Virus record (IMG/VR): IMGVR_UViG_3300044695_002412 | Location: 1 to 43,516 of that record | Origin: a virus | Direction: 5' to 3' (one strand) | Length of the DNA: 43,516 bases | In this document: piece after piece, positions 1 to 6,134 of the stretch | Layout: each line of letters begins with the position of its first letter | How positions within the stretch are numbered: position 1 is the first letter of the stretch | Position numbers and translations under genes: made by a program | Notes under the pieces: generated by a model | Database searches by the model: none | Told to the model about the DNA's origin: nothing | The model's input: the letters and a program-made list of their open reading frames with translations, nothing else

Positions 1-1
1 T

Positions 2-286
2 ATGAACTTCATATTCCAAGCAGGCAACGCACAGTTAGTTGCAACAGGTATCGTACCATCTCAGACTCCTAACCTTGCAAAGGTTACATTCTCAAACGGA
101 CAGGCAGCAGGCGTGACTATCTCTCCTGCAAAGCTTGAACGCTACTGGAATGTATTAGAAGACGGCAACCTGTCTCCTAAGTTCTTAACGGCCGAGGGAC
201 GCCTTGTTCCTACGTTCGAAGTTAAGAACATTGGCGGCACTCTGATGATTGTCGAAGCGGCTTCTAACCGTCCTATCGTGCTCTAA
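2..286 (+). CDS. Hypothetical protein, 94 aa
   Basis: The ATG lies at the second base of the window, so a longer upstream start cannot be excluded. The product is a soluble, beta-rich looking protein with no signal peptide or membrane segment and no family that I recognise. A strong hairpin terminator follows its stop codon within ten bases, so it is the last gene of a transcription unit entering from the left. Confidence 0.6.
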   Translation: MNFIFQAGNAQLVATGIVPSQTPNLAKVTFSNGQAAGVTISPAKLERYWNVLEDGNLSPKFLTAEGRLVPTFEVKNIGGTLMIVEAASNRPIVL

Positions 287-294
287 TGCACGGT

Positions 295-315
295 AGGCGG
301 TTCACCGCCTTTTTA
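295..315 (+). terminator. Rho-independent terminator
   Basis: AGGCGG and CCGCCT form a six-pair stem over a TTCA loop, followed by a run of T. It closes the unit ending at 286. Confidence 0.8.
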
Positions 316-637
316 GCTAGCCACATAGCTACCCATTTACGTAGCTGCATTGTTCACTCACTAAATCTATTCACCGTGAAAAGATCTAAGTCTTTGCTAT
401 TTAAGACGTGGGAGATGTTCCGTAGCTGGTATAACACCATGAGACTACGGTTCAGTACGCTCAAACTGAGCTACATAAAGTTCTCTCCGGGTCATAACCC
501 AGTTAAAGTGGTTATAACTTATTGATAATCAGGTGTGTCTGAGTGATAGCCGCTCAGACCACCTTTTCTTATCCCTCTAAGTACTTTGTTTCCCAGAGTA
601 CTTTTGCCGCGGATAAGATAGCTATAAACTTATTACT
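316..637 (+). other. Gene-free, strongly folded intergenic stretch
   Basis: I see no convincing gene here. The one ORF across it runs straight through the terminator and has an implausible composition. Instead there are successive hairpins: GTCTT/AAGAC near 390-405, CCGTAG/CTACGG with an inner TGGT/ACCA near 420-455, GGGT/ACCC near 489-500, a 12-pair hairpin at 531-564, and CTTATCC (568-574)/GGATAAG (611-617) enclosing AAGTACT (579-585)/AGTACTT (597-603). It may be a separate structured RNA or the 5' part of the larger one downstream. Confidence 0.45.
531..567 (+). terminator. Hairpin with T tract, probable terminator
   Basis: AGGTG-GTCTGAG pairs with CTCAGAC-CACCT over 12 base pairs with one bulged T, followed directly by TTTT. 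It would end any transcript that starts in the 316-530 folded region. Confidence 0.6.
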
Positions 638-829
638 ATGATTATTCTACTTGGTTCTAACTACGACAAGAGTACAGAGATATATACATTCTTCTATCAT
701 AACACTGATACTAATTGGTATTATGATATGGCATGTAGAAACTCATTTGGTACTAGTGATATGAACTCACGTACTCCTAATATGACACGTGAAGAGTTCA
801 AAGTATTAGCAGGTGATAGACTTGCTTAA
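638..829 (+). CDS. Hypothetical small protein, 63 aa
   Basis: The product is rich in Tyr, Asn and Thr and ends in a charged segment (TREEFKVLAGDRLA), which looks protein-like and uses codons like its neighbours. No family is recognised. It sits isolated between two heavily folded, gene-free stretches, so it could also be a chance ORF inside a larger structured RNA. Confidence 0.5.
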   Translation: MIILLGSNYDKSTEIYTFFYHNTDTNWYYDMACRNSFGTSDMNSRTPNMTREEFKVLAGDRLA

Positions 830-834
830 TACAA

Positions 835-1395
835 ATGTTTCTAGCGGTTGTTAGAAATCCCTTGTTTAACGGACTGTGGGTTAACAGAACGTCTTAATGT
901 ACCATTCTATCTTCCCAAGGGATAGCATATGTAATCAGTGGGAGTCATGACCTAACCATCTACCTTATAAGAGTTTAATAAACTCAGGTCTAGAGAAATG
1001 GATGTATTACATGTGAGTACAGAGGGATCTGAAATAGGTGTTTATCTGTTCTACTTCATAGAATAGAAGCTTTATGGTGAGGCTTAAACCAAAAAACTTA
1101 TAGTTGTCAGGTCTATATAACTGTCCAGTAGTTAGCTGTTCTAACTCTTCTCTGAGCTTCCCGGATTGTTAGGAGAATAGAAGTATTGTAACCCGGGTTT
1201 CTGTTGAGCCACAGATACAGCTCACAGTGGGTCGTGTTATGACGCGGCTCGAGACGGTAGACATAAGGTGACTCACTGTCACGCCTGTTTATGGAGAGCT
1301 ATCTGGATACGTAAGTATCAAATCGGATAGTCTCAGTGATATAGCAGGTAAGGTCATAGATTATTTCTATTATCTCTATTATGTACCGTGTATCT
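835..1395 (+). ncRNA. Candidate large ornate structured RNA, about 560 nt
   Basis: No supported ORF covers this stretch, but complementary segments are dense. Hand-found helices include 857-864/916-923 (8 bp), 926-935/1006-1015 (10 bp with one G-U), 971-976/980-985, 1130-1135/1141-1146, 1148-1153/1172-1177, 1204-1210/1246-1252 and 1231-1235/1239-1243. Helix 1296-1303/1326-1334 encloses 1306-1310/1315-1319, which is capped by a GUAA (GNRA) tetraloop. Segment 1224-1233 pairs with 1270-1279 (10 bp) and crosses helix 1204-1252, a pseudoknot. Segment 947-957 pairs with 1347-1357 (10 bp and one A-A), which competes with 949-953/986-990. Size, phage setting and complexity recall the GOLLD and ROOL classes, but I cannot assign it to either. 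The ends are approximate and no terminator is obvious. Confidence 0.6.
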
Positions 1396-1498
1396 AGCCG
1401 GGCAGTTAGTGCAGGCAGTTTTCAACCCAAGCCTTGAGCAAGCTGGGCCATTTTACATAAACTACAAGCTCTTTTTACTTACCCAAACCATCATTACC

Positions 1499-1873
1499 GT
1501 GAAAAAATTATTAACCCTGGTCATAGTACTGACCACTCTAATGTTATCCTGTAAAGTACAAGGTAACAACCAAAATCAGCCTGTTGCTACTATTATCTCT
1601 GAAAACGCAGACAAAGAAGGCCGTCCTATGTTTACTGTCAAGCTACCTAATGGTAAAACCTTAGAGCATATGTATGCAGAAGAAATAGCCCAAGGTTTGC
1701 TAGACGGCAAATGGATCTACGATGAAGCTATGACATTGGTACCTGAATCCTGTTATCAGGTTACCCTGGAACAAGACAGTATCCATATCGTGGACCGTGA
1801 CCGTCCTGTTGCTGTAGTGAGCTACAAGCAGATCGGTATTTTAGACAGCATATTCACCAAAGACAACGAATAA
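1499..1873 (+). CDS. Putative lipoprotein, 124 aa
   Basis: The GTG at 1499 is chosen because it starts a typical lipoprotein signal: a KK pair, a hydrophobic stretch and LMLSC with the lipidated Cys at residue 18. A GTG further upstream (1388) would add an unlikely leader that runs through folded RNA. The mature part (about 106 aa) contains a segment of the type FTVKLPNGKTLEHMYAEEI and looks like a small periplasmic or outer-membrane-anchored domain. It begins a run of small envelope genes (1499-2568). Confidence 0.75.
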   Translation: MKKLLTLVIVLTTLMLSCKVQGNNQNQPVATIISENADKEGRPMFTVKLPNGKTLEHMYAEEIAQGLLDGKWIYDEAMTLVPESCYQVTLEQDSIHIVDRDRPVAVVSYKQIGILDSIFTKDNE

Positions 1874-1877
1874 ACAT

Positions 1878-2063
1878 ATGAAGTACATACTTAAAATCAT
1901 GCTATTGAGTATAGCAGTAATCCCATTATTTATATGGCAGGCATTGGTCTACATCTGGACCTTTAACAATTCAGGCTATAAAACCCTGAAACAAGACTAT
2001 AAAGTAACAGTTAAGTCTTACTACCGCAAATTAGGTAAACGTACAGGCCCAACCACATTCTAA
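1878..2063 (+). CDS. Small membrane protein, 61 aa
   Basis: One hydrophobic helix occupies about residues 4-28 and is followed by a basic, Lys/Tyr-rich tail. The gene starts four bases after the upstream lipoprotein stop, so the two are probably co-transcribed. No family is recognised. Confidence 0.7.
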   Translation: MKYILKIMLLSIAVIPLFIWQALVYIWTFNNSGYKTLKQDYKVTVKSYYRKLGKRTGPTTF

Positions 2064-2082
2064 ACCTTCTAATAACTTGTTT

Positions 2083-2286
2083 ATGAAATCAACTAAAATC
2101 ATGCTTGCTTTTATAGGTACATTTCTTTTAACCTGGTTATTCCTAGGTACCATGAACTACTTACTTTTCGGTGACTTATCCTTCCGCCAATCCGTTACAC
2201 ATGGTGGCGTAGGTATGATTATGCTCATCTTCGGATGGATTCCGTCAGTTGTAGTATCCATAGACCTTGACACCAAACTTTCTTAG
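2083..2286 (+). CDS. Small membrane protein, 67 aa, two TM segments
   Basis: The ATG at 2083 is preferred to a TTG six bases upstream. Two hydrophobic stretches (about residues 5-25 and 43-62) flank a short loop. It lies in the small envelope-gene cluster and the stop codon is part of the hairpin repeat that follows. Function is unknown; a holin-like or superinfection role is possible but unsupported. Confidence 0.7.
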   Translation: MKSTKIMLAFIGTFLLTWLFLGTMNYLLFGDLSFRQSVTHGGVGMIMLIFGWIPSVVVSIDLDTKLS

Positions 2287-2364
2287 GTACCATGGGTGAT
2301 ACCTAAACATAGTATATTATAGTACTTATACTATATACTATGTTATGGGTACCATGGGTGGTAC
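2284..2364 (+). repeat. Long AT hairpin flanked by two copies of a GGTACCATGGGTG element
   Basis: Positions 2306-2344 form a 16-pair hairpin: AACATAGTA/TACTATGTT plus TATAGTA/TACTATA, with a three-base bulge and a CTTA loop. It is flanked by direct repeats GGTACCATGGGTG at 2286-2298 and 2348-2360. Each copy can itself fold into a small hairpin with a shared CCATGGGTG loop region (TAGGTA/TACCTA for the first). A shorter copy, GGTACCATG, occurs at 2146-2154. Confidence 0.6.
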
Positions 2365-2390
2365 TTCTGAAACTTAAATAATTACACGGA

Positions 2391-2443
2391 TGGTTAGCCC
2401 TGGAGATAACGTCAAAGGGGTACATCTGTATTATTACTAACCA
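2391..2443 (+). promoter_or_regulatory. Folded leader upstream of small lipoprotein
   Basis: TGGTTAG (2391-2397) pairs with CTAACCA (2437-2443), enclosing CCC/GGG. The element ends 14 bases before the TTG start at 2458, so it could influence translation or mRNA stability. It matches no riboswitch that I recognise. Confidence 0.35.
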
Positions 2444-2457
2444 CAAAACTAATTACA

Positions 2458-2568
2458 TTGAAAAAGTTATTAATTATTACTGCTCTGGTTGCTGTAACAG
2501 CAACTAGCTGTGTTGTGTACAATCCACAGCATCCACCAAAAAACTACAAATGTAGTATGGGAAAATAA
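2458..2568 (+). CDS. Very small lipoprotein, 36 aa
   Basis: A TTG start gives a classic lipoprotein signal, MKKLLIITALVAVTATSC, with the lipidated Cys at residue 18 and a Pro/Lys-rich mature peptide of only about 19 residues. Start context (ATTAC, start codon, AAAAA) matches the GTG start at 1499. Such tiny lipoproteins resemble lysis lipoproteins or spanin subunits in design, but no specific family is claimed. Confidence 0.65.
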   Translation: MKKLLIITALVAVTATSCVVYNPQHPPKNYKCSMGK

Positions 2569-2595
2569 ATTATTCATTTACTTAACCTCAATCAA

Positions 2596-2742
2596 ATGGA
2601 AGAAAGTAACGTATTAGATCCGGCACCAGATGAAATAAATCTAGAAACCGGTAAATGTATGTGGAAGCTTGATGGCTACCGTATATGGGCTGATTCATAT
2701 CAGCAAGCCTTAGAGATACTTCCTTTTATTCAACAAGCCTAA
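2596..2742 (+). CDS. Hypothetical small protein, 48 aa
   Basis: An acidic N-terminus (EESNVLDPAPDE) precedes a compact segment with Trp and Tyr (GKCMWKLDGYRIWADSYQQALE). The composition and the tight position between two other small genes support coding. No homologue is recognised. Confidence 0.6.
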   Translation: MEESNVLDPAPDEINLETGKCMWKLDGYRIWADSYQQALEILPFIQQA

Positions 2743-2753
2743 AACCTTTCTAT

Positions 2754-2927
2754 ATGAAAGCATTACTGACTTGGGTCGGCCTAATCCCCCGAGCCCCCTT
2801 TGAAAACCAAAAGACGATCATAAAGATCGCAAAATCCACCTATCCTGAAGACCAACCAACCGAACAAGATTGGATCAATGAATTCAGGGTCTCTATCATG
2901 TACGGTAAAATAGCTGTACACTTCTAA
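2754..2927 (+). CDS. Hypothetical small protein, 57 aa
   Basis: It starts 11 bases after the previous stop. The protein is soluble and mixed in charge, and ends in YGKIAVHF. No family is recognised. Confidence 0.6.
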   Translation: MKALLTWVGLIPRAPFENQKTIIKIAKSTYPEDQPTEQDWINEFRVSIMYGKIAVHF

Positions 2928-2936
2928 GGACTTGGA

Positions 2937-2990
2937 CCTGTTGGCCTTTATACAACAGGCAGTTTACGGTAATCTACAAACCGTCTTTTA
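2937..2990 (+). terminator. Tandem hairpins, probable terminator
   Basis: CCTGTTG (2937-2943) pairs with CAACAGG (2953-2959). A second hairpin, ACGGT/ACCGT (2966-2970/2980-2984), is followed by CTTTTA. Together they probably end the small-gene unit, although the U tract is weak. Confidence 0.4.
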
Positions 2991-3019
2991 TCCTGTTACT
3001 AATTATTAAATCCATATTT

Positions 3020-3352
3020 ATGAACAATCAAACTAGATGGTCAGATCCATCAAGACTTGCAATTGTATCTGAAGAGATACAAAAATCTCCGGATAACCTC
3101 AGAAAAGCTTTTGAAAATATTGCCAACCGTATTGGCGGTATTAGTACACACGCTGTATCTCAAGCTTGGTATAGTTCATTAAGATCTAAATTTAGCCAGT
3201 TTCAGACTCAAAGTCCTAAAGTTATCATGTCTAATGTAAAAAACAATCCTCGGACAACAACTAATGGACAACCTATTCATCAAACTATTCTATCGTCTAA
3301 GTCTTACGATGGAATGAAAATAGTTACTGTAAGACAGTATTTTGCCTTATAG
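3020..3352 (+). CDS. Hypothetical protein with possible HTH/Myb-like segment, 110 aa
   Basis: Residues about 26-56 (AFENIANRIGGISTHAVSQAWYSSLR) look like a three-helix SANT/Myb-type or HTH segment. The C-terminal half is Gln/Asn/Ser-rich and ends in a short beta-like tail. The general plan (HTH then beta tail) resembles the two proteins at 9250 and 9686, but similarity is too weak to claim a family. Confidence 0.6.
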   Translation: MNNQTRWSDPSRLAIVSEEIQKSPDNLRKAFENIANRIGGISTHAVSQAWYSSLRSKFSQFQTQSPKVIMSNVKNNPRTTTNGQPIHQTILSSKSYDGMKIVTVRQYFAL

Positions 3353-3583
3353 TATAAACTCGGTGAGGTTAGCAATAGCTAGCATGGGCACGCTCTTGCC
3401 CGAACCAATTGGACTCAGGACACTGATCAACCATGAGCTGCTGCAGTTGATAACGACTGCCGTGACGGAGGTTTTGAACGCAGAAGCTTACAGTGATTAA
3501 CTTCACATAAGATAAGTGGAAGCCAGTAATTATATAATACTGAACCTGACAGCATAGCTGTATAGACGTAGGAAACTCCAATC
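3353..3583 (+). ncRNA. Candidate structured RNA upstream of a terminator
   Basis: No plausible gene is present on either strand. Local hairpins are frequent: GGGC/GCCC (3386-3389/3398-3401), GCAGT/ACTGC (3443-3447/3456-3460), GTGA/TCAC (3493-3496/3503-3506) and ACAGC/GCTGT (3549-3553/3557-3561). A longer contact AGGTT/AACCT (3366-3370/3543-3547) could close the fold. A strong terminator follows at 3584. It may be an independent small RNA or a long 3' UTR of the gene ending at 3352. Confidence 0.4.
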
Positions 3584-3610
3584 AAAACCGGTACGTGAAG
3601 CCGGTTTTTT
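3584..3610 (+). terminator. Rho-independent terminator
   Basis: AAAACCGG pairs with CCGGTTTT over eight pairs, followed by further T residues. It ends the 3020-3583 transcript. Confidence 0.75.
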
Positions 3611-3639
3611 CTTTATCCAATCATCCTAAAAACCTTTTT

Positions 3640-4239
3640 ATGGTATTAGCAACCAAACAATTCAATCATGAGATTGAAAACTTTCATCAAGCTATGGGTA
3701 TCTCTGATGATACCCGTACCAAATGCAGAGAACGTGTTTTCTTCTCTACAATAAGTAATGTTCTTCATGTACAAGAACTTTTTGAAGACAAAAATGACGC
3801 ACCAAAAGAAATGCTTACCGTTACAGGTGACCTTCAGCGTTGTCTGCGTATGATAACTGATCCTTTAGAGTATGAGTATACCTTAATGATCTTTAACAAC
3901 GCTCAACGTATGGCTACAGAAACTATGGCTTATTACAAACACATGTTGGAAAGCCAGAACAACAGGGAAGACCGCGTTAAGATGAAGATCTTGGAACTTA
4001 TGGAAGAAATCCGTGGTAGCAAAGATGACGATGATGATGAGGATGCAGATGAAGCTCCAGTAGATAAACTGAACAAAAAAACTATGGTTAAACGTATCAA
4101 ACTTATAAAAAACAGTCATTACAACTTTGATACTTATATGAATATGCTCTATAAATGGGCTAATGGTGAACCTAATAATAACGGTAAACCGGATATAGAT
4201 GACTTCTTAAGAAATTTATTCTCAGGTAATGAGGATTAG
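3640..4239 (+). CDS. Hypothetical protein with acidic central stretch, 199 aa
   Basis: The start at 3640 is chosen because an in-frame ATG at 3595 lies inside the upstream terminator hairpin. The protein is mainly helical, with a highly acidic run (DDDDDEDADEA) at about residues 129-139 separating an N-terminal helical domain from a smaller C-terminal one. No family is recognised. It stands alone between two terminators. Confidence 0.7.
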   Translation: MVLATKQFNHEIENFHQAMGISDDTRTKCRERVFFSTISNVLHVQELFEDKNDAPKEMLTVTGDLQRCLRMITDPLEYEYTLMIFNNAQRMATETMAYYKHMLESQNNREDRVKMKILELMEEIRGSKDDDDDEDADEAPVDKLNKKTMVKRIKLIKNSHYNFDTYMNMLYKWANGEPNNNGKPDIDDFLRNLFSGNED

Positions 4240-4257
4240 TTTAGGGTTGGTAAGTAC

Positions 4258-4287
4258 GGGGATCTGGAAACAGGTCCCCTTTTTTTT
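4258..4287 (+). terminator. Rho-independent terminator with GAAA loop
   Basis: GGGGATCTG and CAGGTCCCC pair over nine positions (one T-G) across a GAAA tetraloop, followed by eight T residues. Confidence 0.85.
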
Positions 4288-4295
4288 AAGAATTA

Positions 4296-4335
4296 TTTGT
4301 AGAACTCAGAAAAGTTCTCTAATATTGTTCTACAA
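4296..4335 (+). promoter_or_regulatory. Promoter with TTGTAGAAC/GTTCTACAA dyad
   Basis: TTTG (4296-4299), a 20-base spacer and TAATATTG (4320-4327) fit the Bacteroidota TTTG/TAnnTTTG pattern. The half-sites TTGTAGAAC (4297-4305) and GTTCTACAA (4327-4335) are inverted and overlap both elements. It drives the HTH gene at 4341. Confidence 0.65.
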
Positions 4336-4340
4336 TTTCT

Positions 4341-4628
4341 ATGTCATACAATAATCCCAGACTTAAGAATGGCTTTGGTCAATCTACAAGTACAGTGATG
4401 AGAGATCCTGCTGTTAACTTGAATGACAAAGCTATATATGCATATCTATGCACATTTGCTGATAGTCAATCTAACCAATTACAAGTCAGTGTATTTACTA
4501 TGGCTGCAGAACTATCGGTTTCTAAACAAACTATCATAAGATCTTTGAAAAGATTGGAATCAAGTCATATCATCAAACGGGTATTTGTATCTCGTGATGA
4601 ACCTAAGACTACTATCATACTAAAGTAA
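4341..4628 (+). CDS. Helix-turn-helix regulator, HTH_36-like, 95 aa
   Basis: The N-terminal part (MRDPAVNLNDKAIYAYLCTFAD) followed by FTMAAELSVSKQTIIRSLKRLESSHIIKR (about residues 52-80) matches the winged-helix organisation of phage and plasmid helix_turn_helix domain 36 proteins. It has its own promoter carrying the dyad motif and is followed immediately by a structured RNA. It is a candidate for the regulator that binds this motif, which is inference. Confidence 0.7.
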   Translation: MSYNNPRLKNGFGQSTSTVMRDPAVNLNDKAIYAYLCTFADSQSNQLQVSVFTMAAELSVSKQTIIRSLKRLESSHIIKRVFVSRDEPKTTIILK

Positions 4629-4634
4629 TTAAAC

Positions 4635-4879
4635 TTTTTTAACTGACTGTATCAACACCGAGTAAGTCAAATGGATTCGTCCAGCATTGGTCTGTTACAG
4701 TAGTTAAAAAACAAAGTCTGATCTCAGGAGCCTGTAAGTAGGTTTTCTGGGTAACCGCAAACGGAACAGTAATTGAGTAATGACCGCAGCTAGAGAAAAG
4801 GATCCCGGTCCATGAAACGTTGCCACGCTTAGTAGCCTGTTCGATGAGCTCCAAAAGCAGTCCCTGAGATAGACTTTTT
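4635..4879 (+). ncRNA. Two-domain structured RNA with terminator-like 3' end
   Basis: Two long helices sit back to back. Segment 4635-4651 pairs with 4696-4711 (16 pairs, one bulged G). AAAGTCT plus ATCTCAGG (4713-4728) pairs with CCTGAGAT plus AGACTTT (4863-4877), 15 pairs with one bulged G, and ends in a short T run. Inside the second domain lie GACCG/CGGTC (4782-4786/4806-4810) and small hairpins such as CCG/CGG near 4755-4764. Helices of this length closing a 165-nt domain are unlikely by chance. A minus-strand ORF crosses the region but I prefer the RNA reading. Class unknown. Confidence 0.6.
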
Positions 4880-4900
4880 GTATTTATAAAAACTAATAAA

Positions 4901-5392
4901 ATGAAGATAACAGACAAATTTGTTTTTTTCTGGGATGGTCCTTACTCCCAATGGTTACAACGTCCTATGCAAATAGACGGTGTAATGTACTCATGCTGTG
5001 AACAATACATGATGGAACAGAAAGCTTTGCTCTTTAACGATGAAGATGCGGCTAAAGCTATTATGAAAACAACTTACCCTGATGAACAGAAAGCATTGGG
5101 TAGACAAGTTAAAAACTTTAACCGAGATGTATGGGATCAGCACTGTATGAATATAGTATTCAAGGCAAACTATGCTAAGTTTTCTCAGCATCCAGATCTT
5201 GAAAAAGAGTTACGTGTAACAGATAACAGAATCATAGTAGAAGCCTCCCCTACTGATAAAATATGGGGTATTGGTATGCACGAAACAGATCCTGATGTTG
5301 AAGATATTACTAAATGGCGTGGACTTAATCTGTTAGGTCAAGCTATCATGAATGTTCGTGCTGTTTTAAGATACGAACTATACAACGCATAA
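4901..5392 (+). CDS. NADAR (YbiA/DUF1768) family N-glycosidase, 163 aa
   Basis: The order FFWDGPYSQW, CEQYMMEQKALLF (about residues 29-41), LGRQVKNF, WGIGM (about 121-125) and WRGLNLLGQAIMNVR is the hallmark of NADAR proteins, and the length is standard. Family members cleave N-glycosidic bonds in ADP-ribose-linked or riboflavin-pathway compounds, and some bacterial members remove ADP-ribose from guanine as partners of DarT1 toxins. In a phage, a role against host ADP-ribosylation or NAD-based defence is plausible but inferred. It follows the structured RNA by about 20 bases. Confidence 0.85.
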   Translation: MKITDKFVFFWDGPYSQWLQRPMQIDGVMYSCCEQYMMEQKALLFNDEDAAKAIMKTTYPDEQKALGRQVKNFNRDVWDQHCMNIVFKANYAKFSQHPDLEKELRVTDNRIIVEASPTDKIWGIGMHETDPDVEDITKWRGLNLLGQAIMNVRAVLRYELYNA

Positions 5393-5393
5393 T

Positions 5394-5549
5394 ATGAAGC
5401 TGAAAATCAGTAATCATTTAGACTGTTATTATATACTACCCGGCTTACGGGTGGTATATGATAACTTCTACGAAGGAGAGCTGTGCTTTCTTTCTATAGA
5501 AATATTCTGGCTCAAGTGGAGCCTAGACTTTATTCTGGTAGACAAATAA
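5394..5549 (+). CDS. Hypothetical small protein, 51 aa
   Basis: It begins one base after the NADAR stop. The product is hydrophobic and aromatic toward its C-terminus (SIEIFWLKWSLDFILVDK). It may be membrane associated. It ends seven bases before the tmRNA. Confidence 0.6.
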   Translation: MKLKISNHLDCYYILPGLRVVYDNFYEGELCFLSIEIFWLKWSLDFILVDK

Positions 5550-5555
5550 TACCAT

Positions 5556-6066
5556 GGGGGTGCCTGGATTTGACAGGTAGTTAAGTGGTACGTAAACATG
5601 CGGACCGTTGGTAGAAGTGGTCCTTAAATAAACTGCAAACAATAAACGCAATGACACAGTCTGAGCGTGTAGCAGAAGGTGAAGCTATCTTAGCTTCTAT
5701 CTTCGGTGAAGTAGCAGTAGCTGCCTAACCTACGGGGGATCTATCCCTGGCAACAGAAAATAGTAAACCGTAAGGTAACTTAGTACTGACAGCTCTTTAG
5801 GAGTGATGGGTGTGAAACTAAGTTAAATGACTACATCGCCCCAGCCTTACATTGATAAATGGTACAGAGTCCTATGATAGCACTTACGTTGCTGGATACT
5901 GATGGCGTGCTGACATTTATCAAAGTTCCTGAACTTAAATCAGGTGGTGGAGTCCGACCATATCGGTTCAACCCCTACGGTGCAGTAGAAATACAGTACT
6001 AAGCATGTGATACGTTTTACGTATTGACTTCTATTCTGGACAGGGGTTCGATTCCCCTCACCTCCA
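5556..6066 (+). ncRNA. ssrA: Phage transfer-messenger RNA (tmRNA)
   Basis: The 5' end GGGGGTGCCTGGATTTGACAGG and the 3' end with T arm AGGGG-TTCGATT-CCCCT are diagnostic. GGGGGUG (5556-5562) pairs with CACCUCC (6059-6065) and keeps the G3-U70 pair that alanyl-tRNA synthetase reads; A6066 is the discriminator and CCA is not encoded. Helix GGACC/GGTCC near 5602-5625 fits pseudoknot 1. The tag frame probably ends at TAA 5726-5728. From GCA 5648 it gives 26 residues starting AMTQSERV and ending IFGEVAVAA, a plausible protease-recognised tail. A GCA at 5635 with more usual spacing would give only ANNKRNDTV, so the resume codon is uncertain. tmRNA rescues stalled ribosomes with SmpB. Confidence 0.95.
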
Positions 6067-6134
6067 CTTTTTCATATGGCAAGCAATCGTACCCCTGGTG
6101 TTTCTACACTGGGGTTTTAACAATCTTATTTTTT

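Noticed and set aside
405-490. tRNA-like pattern with a GGAGA/TCTCC outer pairing
   Set aside because: The outer stem has only five pairs, and no proper D arm or anticodon arm could be fitted.
286-525. Plus-strand ORF of 79 codons
   Set aside because: It begins inside the stop region of the previous gene, runs through a strong terminator and has implausible composition; the bases are better explained by hairpins.
835-1395. Group I or group II intron
   Set aside because: No intron-encoded protein, no domain V-like hairpin and no interrupted gene at the borders could be seen.
1388-1498. N-terminal extension of the lipoprotein gene from an upstream GTG
   Set aside because: It would bury the lipoprotein signal at an internal position; the GTG at 1499 gives a normal signal peptide.
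4639-4917. Minus-strand ORF of 92 codons across the 4635-4879 region
   Set aside because: It coincides with two long, perfect helices, lies opposite to all local genes and its start overlaps the NADAR gene. Its composition is not impossible, so codon-level conservation in relatives would reverse this.
6024-6134. N-terminal extension of the 6135 gene
   Set aside because: The extra codons lie in the T arm and acceptor stem of the tmRNA.
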